Positions 21,462 to 32,250 of a DNA stretch of 64,000 bases are shown here, piece after piece. The DNA is from Paratinospora sagittata (Eukaryota; Streptophyta; Magnoliopsida; Ranunculales; Menispermaceae): NCBI GenBank assembly GCA_035771175.1, contig CM069593.1:14998408-15062407 (forward strand). Direction: 5' to 3'. How positions within the stretch are numbered: the first letter of the stretch is position 1; every line of letters starts with the position of its first letter. A program made the position numbers and the translations under genes. The notes under the pieces are model-generated. The model saw only the letters and a program-made list of their open reading frames with translations. It made no database searches and was not told the DNA's origin.

Positions 21462-24400
21462 ATGGGGTACTCATGGGTGAGAGGCTTGGTGGTTTTTGCT
21501 TGCTTCTTTCCTCTCCTTGTGGAGTGCAGAGTTCGACATTACAAGTTTGATGTAAGTAAAAACTTCATTATTGCCCTTCTTCAAGAGGTTTTCCATGGCA
21601 CGTTGGGTGCATCAATTCGCATGCCAATAGGCATAGCCATTGAAGTAAAGCCATAACACCACCACTTCATGAGCTTGAATGGCCTTCTATGATATATCAT
21701 CCTTGTCAATTAGTTTGGAAAATGATTATTTTGCATGTTTTCGACACTCATAATAATAATTTAAAAATCTTAAAGCTAAGCTTAAAAATAGTTTTTTTAT
21801 TTTTTGAAAACAGCCTACCAAACACATTTCAAGAATCTAGAATTTAAAATTAAAAGATTATTTTTGAATTACATATCACATGGGCCTCATAACTTGCCTT
21901 CTCTGCAGCTATGGAAGAGTATTCATATCTTGCGGTATAATTAGTTGTATTTATTTATAAGTAATGCTAGAGTAACTTTATTTTTTAACACAATTTTTAA
22001 TTCATGTTGATGTGATGTTATTTATATATAACATGAAAAAAAAAACTTTTTTAAAATAGTTAAAGGTGGTTATATTACACATTGTCATGTAATACAACGT
22101 TGAGAAAAATATTCAGTATTACGTCTCTTCAACATTTTTCTTTATTTATTGTTGCAATCATTACTGTTTTGTGGAAGTATAGGTTTATAATTTGCTTTAC
22201 TTTCAAGAAAATTATAAAATAAACACTATTTTCTATCTAAAATTCAAAACGAAATTCCCAAATTCTCTTGCTTTTTAGCACCTGGTCGGTTAAGACGTTA
22301 ATTTCAGGTAAAGATAAGGAGCGAACGCCGTATTAGAACCAAAAATTCTCGCAAAAAGGCAAACAAAAAGCTCATCTTACAAGCAATTATACATACTGTT
22401 TGGTCCGCTTAACGCAGGTGGTGCTGAAGAACACAACACGGCTATGTTCTACAAAATCAATCGTGACTGTTAATGGCAAGTTTCCAGGCCCTACTCTGTA
22501 CGCTAGAGAAGACGACACAGTGCTCGTGAGAGTCACTAACCATGTCAAATACAACGTTACAATCCACTGGTAAGAGAAACAAATTCTAATCCTAATTGAT
22601 CTAATTGTAGTGCTTTTATATATTTATTTTTATTGGGTCTCTGATCATTTTTCTTTTTAATTTATGTTGCAGGCATGGAGTTCGGCAGCTTCGAACCGGG
22701 TGGGCTGATGGGCCAGCGTACATAACGCAGTGCCCAATACCACCTGGTCAAAACTACGTTTACAACTTCACACTTACAGGGCAAAGAGGCACGCTTCTAT
22801 GGCACGCTCACATCCTCTGGCTAAGAGCAACAGTTCATGGCGCCATTGTCATCTTGCCCAAGCGTGGTGTTCCTTACCCTTTCCCTGCCCCTCATAAAGA
22901 GGAGGTTGTTATACTAGGTCAGACCCATTTCAATATCTAGCAACTATGATTTTATTTTTATTTTTTGGTTAGTACCCCTAAGTTTAAGGCTATATATTTT
23001 TAAGAATGTTTTTGGGATAAGTTAGGTTTTTAATTTGCATTCCGTGTTGTTTGTGCACAACAGCTGAGTGGTGGAAATCAGACACTGAAGCTGTGATCAA
23101 CCAGGCTATGCAAATAGGCCGAGCGCCAAACGTCTCCGATGCACACACCATTGATGGCCATCCAGGACCTCTCTCAAATTGCTCTTCCAATGGTACTGTA
23201 TATTATAAAGCTAGTAATTAATCTACGCAAGAAATACAAATCTGGGTCTTTCTCTCTCAATTCAATTAATAATCCTACATATCCTTTGTTCTTGTGTTGT
23301 ACATACTACAGGTGGATTTACCTTACATGTAGATAGTGGCAAGACATATCTGCTCCGCATAATCAACGCTGCACTGAATGAAGAACTCTTCTTTAAGATT
23401 GCCGGGCACAATTTCACAGTTGTTGAAGTTGATGCAGCTTACACCAAGCCCTTCAAAACTGATACACTCATCATAGCCCCTGGCCAAACCACCAATATCC
23501 TTCTAACTGCTGATCAATCCTCTGGCAAGTACATAGTCACAGCTTCCCCTTTCATCGACGCTCCTGTTGCCGTGGACAACGCAACTGCTACTGCCACATT
23601 ACATTACTCAGGAACTCTAGCCACAACCCAAACCACCCTTATAAATCCACCTCCCCAAAACTCCACGCCAATCGTGAACAACTTCAGTAATTCAATTCGA
23701 AGCTTGAACTCGAAAAAATACCCGGCTAAGGTTCCATTAACTGTTGATCATTCCCTTTTCTTTGCAATTGGACTTGGTGTTAATCCTTGTGCTACTTGCA
23801 ATAATGGGAGCAGAGTTGTAGCTGCTATCAACAATGTCACCTTTGTTATGCCGACGGTTTCAATGCTTCAAGCTCATATCTTTAACATAAGTGGTGTTTT
23901 CACAGATGATTTCCCAGGAAATCCTCCTATTGCTTTTAATTATACTGGGAACTTGACAAATAGTAATATGCTGACTAACAATGGAACAAAGGTTTATAGG
24001 CTAGCTTATAACTCTACAGTGCAAGTTGTGATACAGGACACTGCGTTTATAGCTCCAGAAAGCCATCCTGTGCATCTACATGGGTTTAATTTCTTTCAGG
24101 TTGGTAGAGGAATAGGCAATTTTGATGCGAAGAATGACCCAAAAAAGTTCAATCTTGTTGACCCTGTTGAGAGGAACACCATTGCTGTGCCTACTGGTGG
24201 ATGGGTTGCTATCAGATTCTTAGCTGATAATCCAGGTGAACTTAATTCAGATGTTCTTTTATTTTTATTTTATTTTTTCTTTTTCCTTGATGTTAGAAAA
24301 TGTTTGACTTAAAACTTATTAGTTTGAAAAATATTTTATGTACGGTGGGCGTCAACGTCATTTTTTGAAATTGGCACTCAGTTCTTTTAAATATTTTGAG

Positions 24401-24898
24401 GATGCGTGTGTATTGCATAACATCTTCAAATACTCTCTCATCTCCAAAATATCCAAGGGAGGCTAGGTAGGTGCCAGTGTCAAAAAATAACATTGAAACT
24501 CAGTGTACATATAATATTACTCTATTAATTTACTTGATGACACTTACATAGATCAGATTTATATTTAGAAGTACAAGACAACTGGAGCTATAGCTAATAA
24601 GCAAAAGTTTAACTATGTATATCAAAGGATCACATTAATACTTGAAAACCATTATTAACATGGTATTTAATAAAGAATATGAATACAATTGAAATTCAAC
24701 ACTTTGAATTTATCATTCTACAGATTTTAATTTTTTGTTCTTGAACTTTTGCGTTTAATATCTGCAGGAGTTTGGTTCTTGCATTGTCATTTTGAAGTAC
24801 ACACGACATGGGGACTTAAGATGGCGTTTTTGGTGGATAATGGAAAAGGCCCAAATGAATCACTATTGCCACCTCCAGCAGATTTGCCATCTTGTTAA
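21462..24898 (+). CDS. Laccase (secreted multicopper oxidase, LAC7/LAC3-like)
   Basis: Six exons: 21462-21551, 22418-22569, 22673-22917, 23064-23192, 23312-24235 and 24768-24898. All have GT-AG introns and consistent phases, giving 556 residues, normal for plant laccase. Laccases oxidise monolignols and other phenolics in the cell wall using O2 and four copper ions. A signal peptide covers residues 1-~22 ([15 protein letters not shown]). Copper ligands are complete: HWHG around 80-83, WHAH at 124-127, HPVHLHG at 457-463, and HCHFEVH at 519-525 with Cys520 as the type 1 ligand and Leu530 at the axial place. Many N-glycosylation sites (NxT/S) fit secretion. The sequence after residue ~205 is closest to what I recall of the LAC3/LAC7 group. 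Exon 5 carries a miR397-like target site and intron 5 a MITE. Confidence 0.96.
23361..23381 (+). promoter_or_regulatory. Likely miR397 target site in laccase exon 5
   Basis: The 21 bases are complementary to the conserved plant miR397 (as I remember it, UCAUUGAGUGCAGCGUUGAUG) except at two places: the last miRNA base and position 6. Pairing across the cleavage centre, positions 9-11, is intact. It encodes the conserved peptide around INAALNEE, where laccases are targeted. Cleavage here would link the gene to copper status and lignin control. Confidence 0.7.
24326..24523. mobile_element. hAT-like MITE in laccase intron 5
   Basis: The left end GAAAAATATTTTATGTAC and the right end, reverse-complemented, AGAGTAATATTATATGTAC form an inverted repeat that continues imperfectly for about 40 bp (GTCAACGTCATTTTTTGA against TTCAATGTTATTTTTTGA). 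Flanks ATTAGTTT (24318-24325) and ATTAATTT (24524-24531) give an 8-bp target duplication with one mismatch, as in hAT elements. A related copy is at 41346-41527. Non-coding. Confidence 0.75.
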
Positions 24899-25503
24899 AG
24901 TGAATAATTTGAAAGGAAGGTGTGCATATGAAGGATGAACAAAAAGCTGATGAAGAAGAAAGAAACTATATTCATAATAAAAGAATAAATTATTAATTCT
25001 AACTGTGTATGTGGGGATTTGCAGGTTGATTTGAAGTTAGGGGTTGGAAGGAGGAAGTAGCTGAACAGGGAAGAGAATTCAATAAAGGCCAAGGAGCTTC
25101 TGTTTTTATTTGTATTTTTTATCTTATGTTTTTGTTGCTCAAAGCTATTTCTTTTCTTCTTCTTTTTTTTTTTTTTTTTGTTTTGTTTTGGTTTTTTTGT
25201 TTTTCTTGTTGTTCTTAATCTCACAATAATTTTATATTGTGATTGTGGTTGCTCGTATGTAATGCATGCCCGTGCAATGGAAATTCCGAAGGTTTTTTAA
25301 TTACTGTTATTTAATTTACGTATATGTGTTTCACAATTATTGGGCAAGACTAATCTGTATTCGAGCATTATAAAGACATTGGGTGGCTCTTTTTAAGTGG
25401 TCAGGAATTTCGATCTTAAGACTTCTATTCCTCAACCACCTTTAGCATAGATTCCGAATATTTGTGTTACACTATGTTGGATAACTAATCTCGTTATTTC
25501 AAT
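24899..25503. other. Laccase 3' flank and intergenic DNA
   Basis: Probably holds the laccase 3' UTR; there is a long T-rich tract near 25145-25215. No gene seen. Confidence 0.55.
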
Positions 25504-26033
25504 TAGGGTATAACATATTAGATTGGGTCGAGCTCAAGCTAAAATCCAACCCAATTCAAATATGTTCGAGTTGAAAAAAATAAAACTCAACCAAAATCAA
25601 ATTAACTCTTTAACCCAATTCAACCCAAGTCTTTCAGGTTAAAATATTGACTTAATTTTTTATTTTTTAAAAAGATAGCTTGAACTTAAAAGAAAAAAAA
25701 AACTAGGAAGTAAAAGAATACAAATAATAAAGAAGAAAAAACAAAGAAGAAGAAAAAGTAGTTAAGTAGAAAAAGAAGAAACAACAAAGAAAAAAGGTGG
25801 AAGGGTTTTAAGTAGAAGGCCAAAGAGTTATAATTTGAGTTTGAGGCTATAGGAGTTCCGTTTAAATTGAGTTGGGTTGAGTTAAATTTTAAAGTTGTTA
25901 ACCTATGACCCACCCGAACCATTCGGGTTAAGATTTTTTAACCTAACTCAATTCAAACACCAAGATCAATTCAACCCAACCTATTAAGTTGTGTTCGATT
26001 CGATAAAGTTGGTCGGGTGGGCTTACACTCCTA
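25504..26033. mobile_element. hAT-like MITE, 530 bp
   Basis: The left end TAGGGTATAAC and the right end, reverse-complemented, TAGGAGTGTAAGC resemble the TAGGGGTGTAA termini of a common plant hAT MITE group. Subterminal repeats of GGGTTGGGT/AACCCAACC type are present. Flanks ATTTCAAT (25496-25503) and ATTTTAAT (26034-26041) form an 8-bp duplication with one mismatch. No transposase is encoded. Confidence 0.75.
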
Positions 26034-26894
26034 ATTTTAATAAATTGAGTTCATTTTCTTCTTATAAAGTTCTTTAAGAATTCTCAAAACATAAACCAAA
26101 ACAAACTGGTGAAAATTGAATTAATTGAATTTTGTTTGGTTTTTCTTTATTATTATTATTACCAATTGACGCATACCAGTGACCTAATTCGTTCTTTTAG
26201 ATTAGTAGAGTTCACCAATTACCCTTGATTATCACGCAAACATATATTACCGTAAAACTAAAGTTGAAGTTTAGGTTAACATAATTTATCATAGGTTTTG
26301 GATTTTTTTTGCATTGTAATAACTTCGTACTCAGGTCATCTCTTTTGAGAATATTATTTGTCATTATTCATCTTTCTAAAAAAATATTATTTAATACAAA
26401 GAAACAAAAATAATAATAATAATTCTTAACAGAAATAATCAAATAAATATAAGTATAAGGAGTTCAATAAATTTTTATATTTTTTATTGTTGTACTTATT
26501 TTTTTTAGCTTTATTAAAGAATCTCAACTTCTTTTTACCCAAATGTCGACATCCTTTTATCGTGTTTCAACACAAAAAAAAAAAAAAAAAAAAAAAAAAA
26601 ACCCTAAGTGTTATAGGGTGTTTTTGTTTGGATCATCGTACAAAATCCCAAAATATCCTTTTATGTTATCTTGAAATCTTTACAAAACAATATATTTTTA
26701 AGAAATTCTAAGCTTACATTATTTAATTTTTTTTTGTTAATAAACTATTGCTTCGGACACAATCAAAAATATTATAGAAACACACATTAATGAACAAATG
26801 GTGGCAATACGGTTTTGACCCGACCCGAAACCGGCTTTAATTGTCAGTACATCAGTATTCAGTAATAAGTTTTGGGGTTTTCGTTTGTTCTAAG
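26034..26894. other. Intergenic DNA upstream of KRI1 homologue
   Basis: AT-rich, with an A-run at about 26575-26600. No gene or complete transposon seen. The last part should contain the KRI1 promoter. Confidence 0.5.
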
Positions 26895-26904
26895 TTTAGG
26901 GTTT
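26895..26904 (-). promoter_or_regulatory. Telo-box ahead of the KRI1 homologue
   Basis: TTTAGGGTTT, the reverse form of AAACCCTAAA, lies about 80 bp before the start codon. Telo-boxes are typical of plant ribosome-biogenesis genes, which matches the predicted product. Confidence 0.55.
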
Positions 26905-26984
26905 TTCCGAGGAAGAAGATAGAAACTCTAATCTCAGACTGTAATCGAACCTAAACTCCTCAATTCGATTAATAACTTCGAAAA

Positions 26985-28883
26985 ATGGGAATCAATCTGT
27001 TCGACGGTTCAGACGACAACGAAGACATTTCGAAGATCGAAACCAACGAGGAATTTGCGAGGAGATACGAACACAAGAAGAAACGGGAGGAGCTGCAAAG
27101 GCTAGAGGAGCTAAAGAAGAAAGGCCTCGTAGAAGATTCAGCGGATGATAGCTCTGAAGAATATGACGAAGACGTGATCGGCTCAGGTAAAATCGATTTA
27201 GAGTTCTTAGATGCGTTGGTTAAGGTTAAGAAGAAGGATCCAATAATCAATCAGAAAGATGCGAAGCTCTTCGAGTCCGAATCAGAAGAAGAGGAGAGTG
27301 AGGAAAAGCCGCAGTTGGCGAAGGAGAAGCCGATGTATTTGAAGGATGTTGTTGCAAAACAATTGATTGAAGAAGGACCTGAGCTTGAACAGAAGGCGCA
27401 AAAGTCGGGTGTAATGAGCTATTCGGAAGAACAAGAGGTGCTCCGTCGCGAATTCTTGAATGCAGCTGAAGAGGCTTTGGATGGTGAGGAAGGAGATCTT
27501 TTGATGGAGAAGAAGAAAAATGAGGGAAAAGATGAGGGGGAGGATGATGATAATGATGCAATTCGAAGCAGGTTGGATGAGTATTTTGGCGGCGATGATG
27601 ATAATTTGGATGAGAATGAGATGTTCTTGAAGAACTTTTTTAAGAATAAAATGTGGGTTGACAAAGATAAAGGGAAGAAAAAGCCATTTACTGAGGATTT
27701 ACTTGGAATATCAGAGGATGAGGAAGAGGTAGAGAAGCAAGAGCAGTATGAGGCAGGGTACAATTTTCGATTTGAGGAAGGCGCTGGAGATAGGGTTTTG
27801 GGACACTCTCGAGTTACAGAGGGTTCTGTGCGGAAGAAGACGAATGCACGTAAATTGCAACGTAAGAGTAAGGAGGAGAGAATGGCTCAAGCAGAGTTTG
27901 AGAGAAAAGAGGAGTTGAAGCATATGAAGAACTTGAAAAGGAAGGAGATTGAGGAGAAGCTTGAGAAGATAAGGTCTATTGCGGGTATAGCAGAGGACGG
28001 GGCTTGCATGCTTAATGAAGAGGATTTGGAGGAGGATTTTGATCCTGAGGTTTATGATAAGAAGATGAAGGAGATGTTTGACATAGATTATTATGATGCA
28101 GAGGATGCTGACCCGGGTTTTCAGAGCGACAGTGATGAAGATGGTGATGATCTTAGGAAACCTGATTTTGATAAAGAAGATGAGTTGCTTGGACTGGGTA
28201 AAGACTGGGATGTTTATGGGTCTGGTGATGGATTCTCAGCGGTCAGAGAGAAAATGAAAAGTAAATCTGACAATAAAGATGTTGAACTCTCAGATGAAGG
28301 TGAACATGGAAAGGGTAAAGTGCCTGAAGAAGGTAAGAGAAAAAGAAAGCGTAAGATCCCCCTGCTAGAGAAGGTGGCTCTTGATATAGAGTTAGAGGAG
28401 TACTACAAGTTGGATTATGAAGATACGATAGGAGACCTTAAGACACGGTTCAAATATACCTCAGTTCCATCTCAAAGATATGGATTGAATGCTGCAGAGA
28501 TTTTAATGATGGACGAAAAGGACTTGAATCAGTATGTTTCTTTGAAAAAACTAGCTCCTTATAGAGAAAAGGAGTGGAAGGTACCCAAGATCAAGAGGTA
28601 TAACCTGAAATTTAAGAATAAGCAGGTTGCTCCTGGGGATAATTCTAAAAACAGGGATACTGGCAAGAAGAAAAGTTTGAAAGATCCAAGACATTCAGCA
28701 GCATTGGCAATTGATGCCTTGGAGCAAGAGGAAAACCATGCCAAGAAATTGAATGGTGAAATAGGTGGAGCATCAAAACAAAGCAGGAAAAGGCGTCGTC
28801 AGCCTGAACTTAAACTATCACAGTCAAGACTTATGGCTTATGGAAAGATTCCCATTAAATCTAAAAACAAGACGAAGCATTGA
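26985..28883 (+). CDS. KRI1: KRI1 homologue, ribosome biogenesis factor
   Basis: An intronless 632-residue, highly charged protein. Yeast Kri1 is a nucleolar factor of 40S (18S rRNA) processing that works with Krr1 and the U3 snoRNP. The start MGINLFDGSDD is family-like. Acidic tracts are at about 50-110 and 170-205. The central Kri1 region (KNLKRKEIEEKLEKI) starts near residue 315, and the conserved C-terminal Kri1_C domain spans about 465-550 (LEEYYKLDYEDTIGDL, FKYTSVPSQRYGL, WKVPKIKRYNLKF). A basic tail (SRKRRRQPELKLSQSR) fits nucleolar localisation. The ATG is the first in frame and follows a telo-box leader. A GTAACT sequence 31 nt after the stop could be the donor of a 3'-UTR intron, unproven. 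The coding frame is intact. Confidence 0.93.
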   Translation: MGINLFDGSDDNEDISKIETNEEFARRYEHKKKREELQRLEELKKKGLVEDSADDSSEEYDEDVIGSGKIDLEFLDALVKVKKKDPIINQKDAKLFESESEEEESEEKPQLAKEKPMYLKDVVAKQLIEEGPELEQKAQKSGVMSYSEEQEVLRREFLNAAEEALDGEEGDLLMEKKKNEGKDEGEDDDNDAIRSRLDEYFGGDDDNLDENEMFLKNFFKNKMWVDKDKGKKKPFTEDLLGISEDEEEVEKQEQYEAGYNFRFEEGAGDRVLGHSRVTEGSVRKKTNARKLQRKSKEERMAQAEFERKEELKHMKNLKRKEIEEKLEKIRSIAGIAEDGACMLNEEDLEEDFDPEVYDKKMKEMFDIDYYDAEDADPGFQSDSDEDGDDLRKPDFDKEDELLGLGKDWDVYGSGDGFSAVREKMKSKSDNKDVELSDEGEHGKGKVPEEGKRKRKRKIPLLEKVALDIELEEYYKLDYEDTIGDLKTRFKYTSVPSQRYGLNAAEILMMDEKDLNQYVSLKKLAPYREKEWKVPKIKRYNLKFKNKQVAPGDNSKNRDTGKKKSLKDPRHSAALAIDALEQEENHAKKLNGEIGGASKQSRKRRRQPELKLSQSRLMAYGKIPIKSKNKTKH

Positions 28884-29526
28884 TTGTTGTCATTCTAGGC
28901 AGCCTCTAGAAGAGGTAACTTATTATTTTTTTAACAAAATAATGGTTGCTTTATTTCCTTTTATGCTTATCCATTTTTGGGACTTGTGCTTGGATGTTAT
29001 GGTGCTTATGGAAACATTTCTAGTAGAACTTGAACTGCTGAACTGTGATGTTATTGTATCTGTTTATGTTTTTAAGATGATTATCCAGCTTGTTAGAGGT
29101 AGCCAAATATAAGGATTTAGGTTGGGTTTTGAAATCATCCTAGCTATATTTTCTCCTTGAATGGGAGATACATCCATAATTTCTGACGTGCAGAGTGGGC
29201 ATCTATCAGGATATGAAACTAGAGCAATCTACAATGTGGACACAAGTGTCATTTTGAAATGGAAGTGTTGAAATGGTGGAACAGATTGGGCCCTGTGTTT
29301 TTGAAACTTCAGTTTGTGTGACGAATGTAATCTTGTCTATTTCTAAATGCTGCCATCATGCACGTGGACGTGCTCTTTCCTCAACCCTCGAGTCCTTAGC
29401 ATTTGGTTTCATATGAGTTCCTTAGATGACTATCATAACACAACTGTTATCATCCAATATAGAAATAAACTGTGTAGGAACCTTGGGATTGTATATGTAT
29501 AACTTTTTCCTTGGAATATTCTAATA
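28884..29526. other. KRI1 3' flank
   Basis: Probable 3' UTR and intergenic DNA; no independent gene seen. Confidence 0.5.
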
Positions 29527-29660
29527 AGTGTTGTCAAAGCGGGAAGGCGGTGGTAGGCGTTATACCTTATCTAGGCTAGGTGGAGCCTAGACAACATATA
29601 AAATATTTATTTAGAGGTCCCTGAAAATTTTATTTATTTATTCATTGGTTCCCTTTATAT

Positions 29661-29693
<33 letters not shown>

Positions 29694-30044
29694 TATATAG
29701 TTATTTATAATTATATTTGGCATTTTATTTTAAATTGTATAAAATAAAAAAAGAAGCACGTCGTAGATTGGATGAAAAAAAAAAGAAGGTGGAAAGAAGT
29801 TTTCGTCGTCTGAATGTCGCCGGAAGTTATCGCCAGAGTCGGAGAATGGTCGAAGGAAAGCTCAATGTCACTGGGGTTTAGGGTTTGGATGGTTCTAGCA
29901 TTAAGGGTCGAGGGGTTTTTGTTTTTTTAAAAAATAAAAAAATAAAATTCATAGACGCCCTTGAAAAAAAAATTGCAGAGAACCCCCTCCAGGGCCAAGG
30001 AGGTTTCCTTAGTCCAAGGGCTTAGGCGGGGCCTTGACAACACT
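29527..30044. mobile_element. MULE-like MITE, about 518 bp
   Basis: Ends AGTGTTGTCAA and TTGACAACACT are perfect inverted repeats of 11 bp. Flanks TATTCTAATA (29517-29526) and AATTCTAATA (30045-30054) give a 9-10 bp target duplication, the size typical of Mutator-like elements. Both ends are rich in AGGCG/GCCT motifs. The inside has an ATAC tetranucleotide tract (about 29660-29690) and no open gene. Confidence 0.75.
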
Positions 30045-30054
30045 AATTCTAATA

Positions 30055-30885
30055 ACAAAAATGGTCTAAAATATATGCTCCCCTGCACCTGCATCCAAGT
30101 CCCCTAAGCGCTCTCCTATGTCAGACATCCAAGGTTGGATTGTGGGGACACTATAGGAGATTCTGACATGTGCCCTCAGCAAACATTTGTGCTGTTTAAC
30201 AATAAAGGTGAAAGGTTGCACCTGTTTCTATGTTAGATTTGTTATTTGAGGGAGTTGAGATAGTGTTTTTAACTGGAAAGACGTTCTTTTATGGAAAGAG
30301 GTGATACGTATTGTTTCTTCATGAATTTAATCTGTAGCTAGATATTATTCATGTTAACTTACTGTTTTGTTTCCTCTGCTCTAATTTCTTCGCTTATGAT
30401 TTATTTCATCCATTAGGATAATAATTCTCTGCTTTGATTGCATACACCATAGTTATCAAAATTGTAATTTGGAATTGAATCATTTGAGAGTTTGGTGGAT
30501 CGAGTCGAGATTGGAATCAATGAATCGTAAGATTTATGTACAATGTATATTTGTACACATGGACACACACATATATACGTCAATATCCATAAACATATGA
30601 GATCTTTTTTATTTTTTTTGGCATGATTGACATGTGGGATTTAATTTGTAGTTTTGTTTGACTTTTCACTTGGGTCTTAATTGAAAATTCAAAATGGGCT
30701 AATTTTTTTGTAAGGATAATCCTTCATTAAGGAAACTATTCTTTAAAAAAAAAAAAAAATTCAACTCTAACATTTTTAATCAAATTAAATTATTTTTTAA
30801 ATTTCATCTTAAAACTAATTCTTCGCAATTGTTTATTTCCAATATCACCCTTCTCTAGGATTTGATTGTTAGGAAAACGACAATG
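30055..30885. other. Intergenic AT-rich DNA
   Basis: No gene, RNA or complete transposon recognised. Confidence 0.5.
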
Positions 30886-31500
30886 TTTTCAAGGCGTGCG
30901 CCTCAGGCACGCCTTGAGACTAGGCGCACCCATTGTGCCTCAATACTTGACAGGTAGGGCGTTGTAACTCCGTGTACCTTAGTGCGCCTTAGGTACGCCT
31001 CACTTTCCTACTACCCATTTCAAATAAAAAAAAAAAAAAAATCAGAAAATAAGTATTGTATTATATACTTTTTTCTCTCTTCTTTGAATAAATATACATG
31101 ATAAACAATATAGAACATGAAACATTGAAGGAAACTTATGTTTCGATTTTATGACAACAATAAGATGTTGTTACAAAGGCGTTATAATTGCTACTTGTTC
31201 TTCTTTGCTTTTGTGTTGTTTTCTTCAATAAAATTTTAAATATCAAAAGAAATAAACACAATACTGAGAACAACTATGAAATAAAAACATTAGTGCTATT
31301 ATGAACATTATGATATATGATAAAACTTTTTATTGATTTTTGTCTATTTTGAATTCTTTTATCAAAAATAATATATAATTAAGTTTTTTAAGAATTTTGT
31401 GTCTCACTTTACTCAAGCGTGCGCCTCGCCTTGCACGCCTTAGGCTAAAGGGCCCCTCATGGCCTTGAGTACGCCTTCTGCTTTTAATTACCTTGGAAAA
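30886..31500. mobile_element. Decayed element with palindromic GC-rich ends
   Basis: The left part holds a perfect hairpin, TCAAGGCGTGC, 7-nt loop, GCACGCCTTGA, at 30889-30917, followed by further CGCCTTAGGTACGCCT-like motifs. The right part (31420-31500) repeats GCGTGCGCCTCGCC and TGCACGCCTT motifs and ends CCTTGGAAAA against a left TTTTCAAGG. The middle is AT-rich. No target duplication found. It resembles the AGGCG-type MITE at 29527-30044. Confidence 0.45.
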
Positions 31501-32039
31501 TAGAGTCCTTTTTGTGGGCCTTATGGTATTAGTTATTAGTGATAAAACAAAGAAAGCCAATTGAAATGATTTGGTCATGCAAGCCCTTGAGGTAGTAGAG
31601 GCATGTCGACATGTGTAGTTGAGGTTGATTAGAAGGAATTAGAATTAGCGAGGGGTTCGTAGATGGTAGAATATGGATTCTTGCTTCTTTTGCAAATCAT
31701 TTCATCAAAAAACTTTTGAACTGCCCATCCACCCCTTTACCAGGAGGATCCAAGCCCCGTTTAAAAAAATGAGGGTATTCAAGTGATTCTTGGTCTTAAG
31801 AATCAATTATTGTGTTATTTTGCAGCATAGACATCTCGTCTCTATGCTTTCATAAATTGTTGTGTGTTATGCAGAAGGGAAGGAGACTGCATTGATCCTA
31901 CGTTTTGCATTGTCCATTTACAAGATTCAGTTTGTCTCAATTATCCCAAGAAATGAGCCAAATGGAGTTGATTCTTGGGTCCTCTAACCAAATTTTCTCC
32001 ACATATACCCTGGACGAAAGGTCTCCCCAGAGGAGGAAG
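31501..32039. other. Intergenic DNA, possibly 5' part of a LINE fragment
   Basis: Somewhat less AT-rich than its neighbours. No domain could be read. Confidence 0.35.
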
Positions 32040-32250
32040 GTGTGAAATATCAGAGTCCTTGCGCTTCTTGTGAAGGTGTGGTTGGAAAGAAACAACAAGA
32101 TTTTTGACAATATACGGTGTAATGAGGCATTTGTATAGAAAGCAATCAAACTGCAGGCATCTCTTTGGATTTGGTCAGGTTGAGGGGTTTAGGCTTTCAG
32201 ATTAACTTAGGGTTTGGTCATCAATTGTATGATTCTCTTTCTAAGGCTTT
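32040..32250 (+). pseudogene. Fragment of LINE ORF2 C-terminal region
   Basis: One frame reads VWLERNNKIFDN followed by an internal stop and KAIKLQASLWIW. The WLERN(N/Q)..F motif follows the zf-RVT domain in plant L1-type ORF2; the LINE at 52-58 kb has [11 protein letters not shown] at the same place. The fragment is short, interrupted and lacks the reverse-transcriptase core. Confidence 0.55.

Noticed and set aside
27247..27923. Several minus-strand frames opposite the KRI1 gene
   Set aside because: Ser/Leu-rich mirror of the acidic coding strand, with no independent support.
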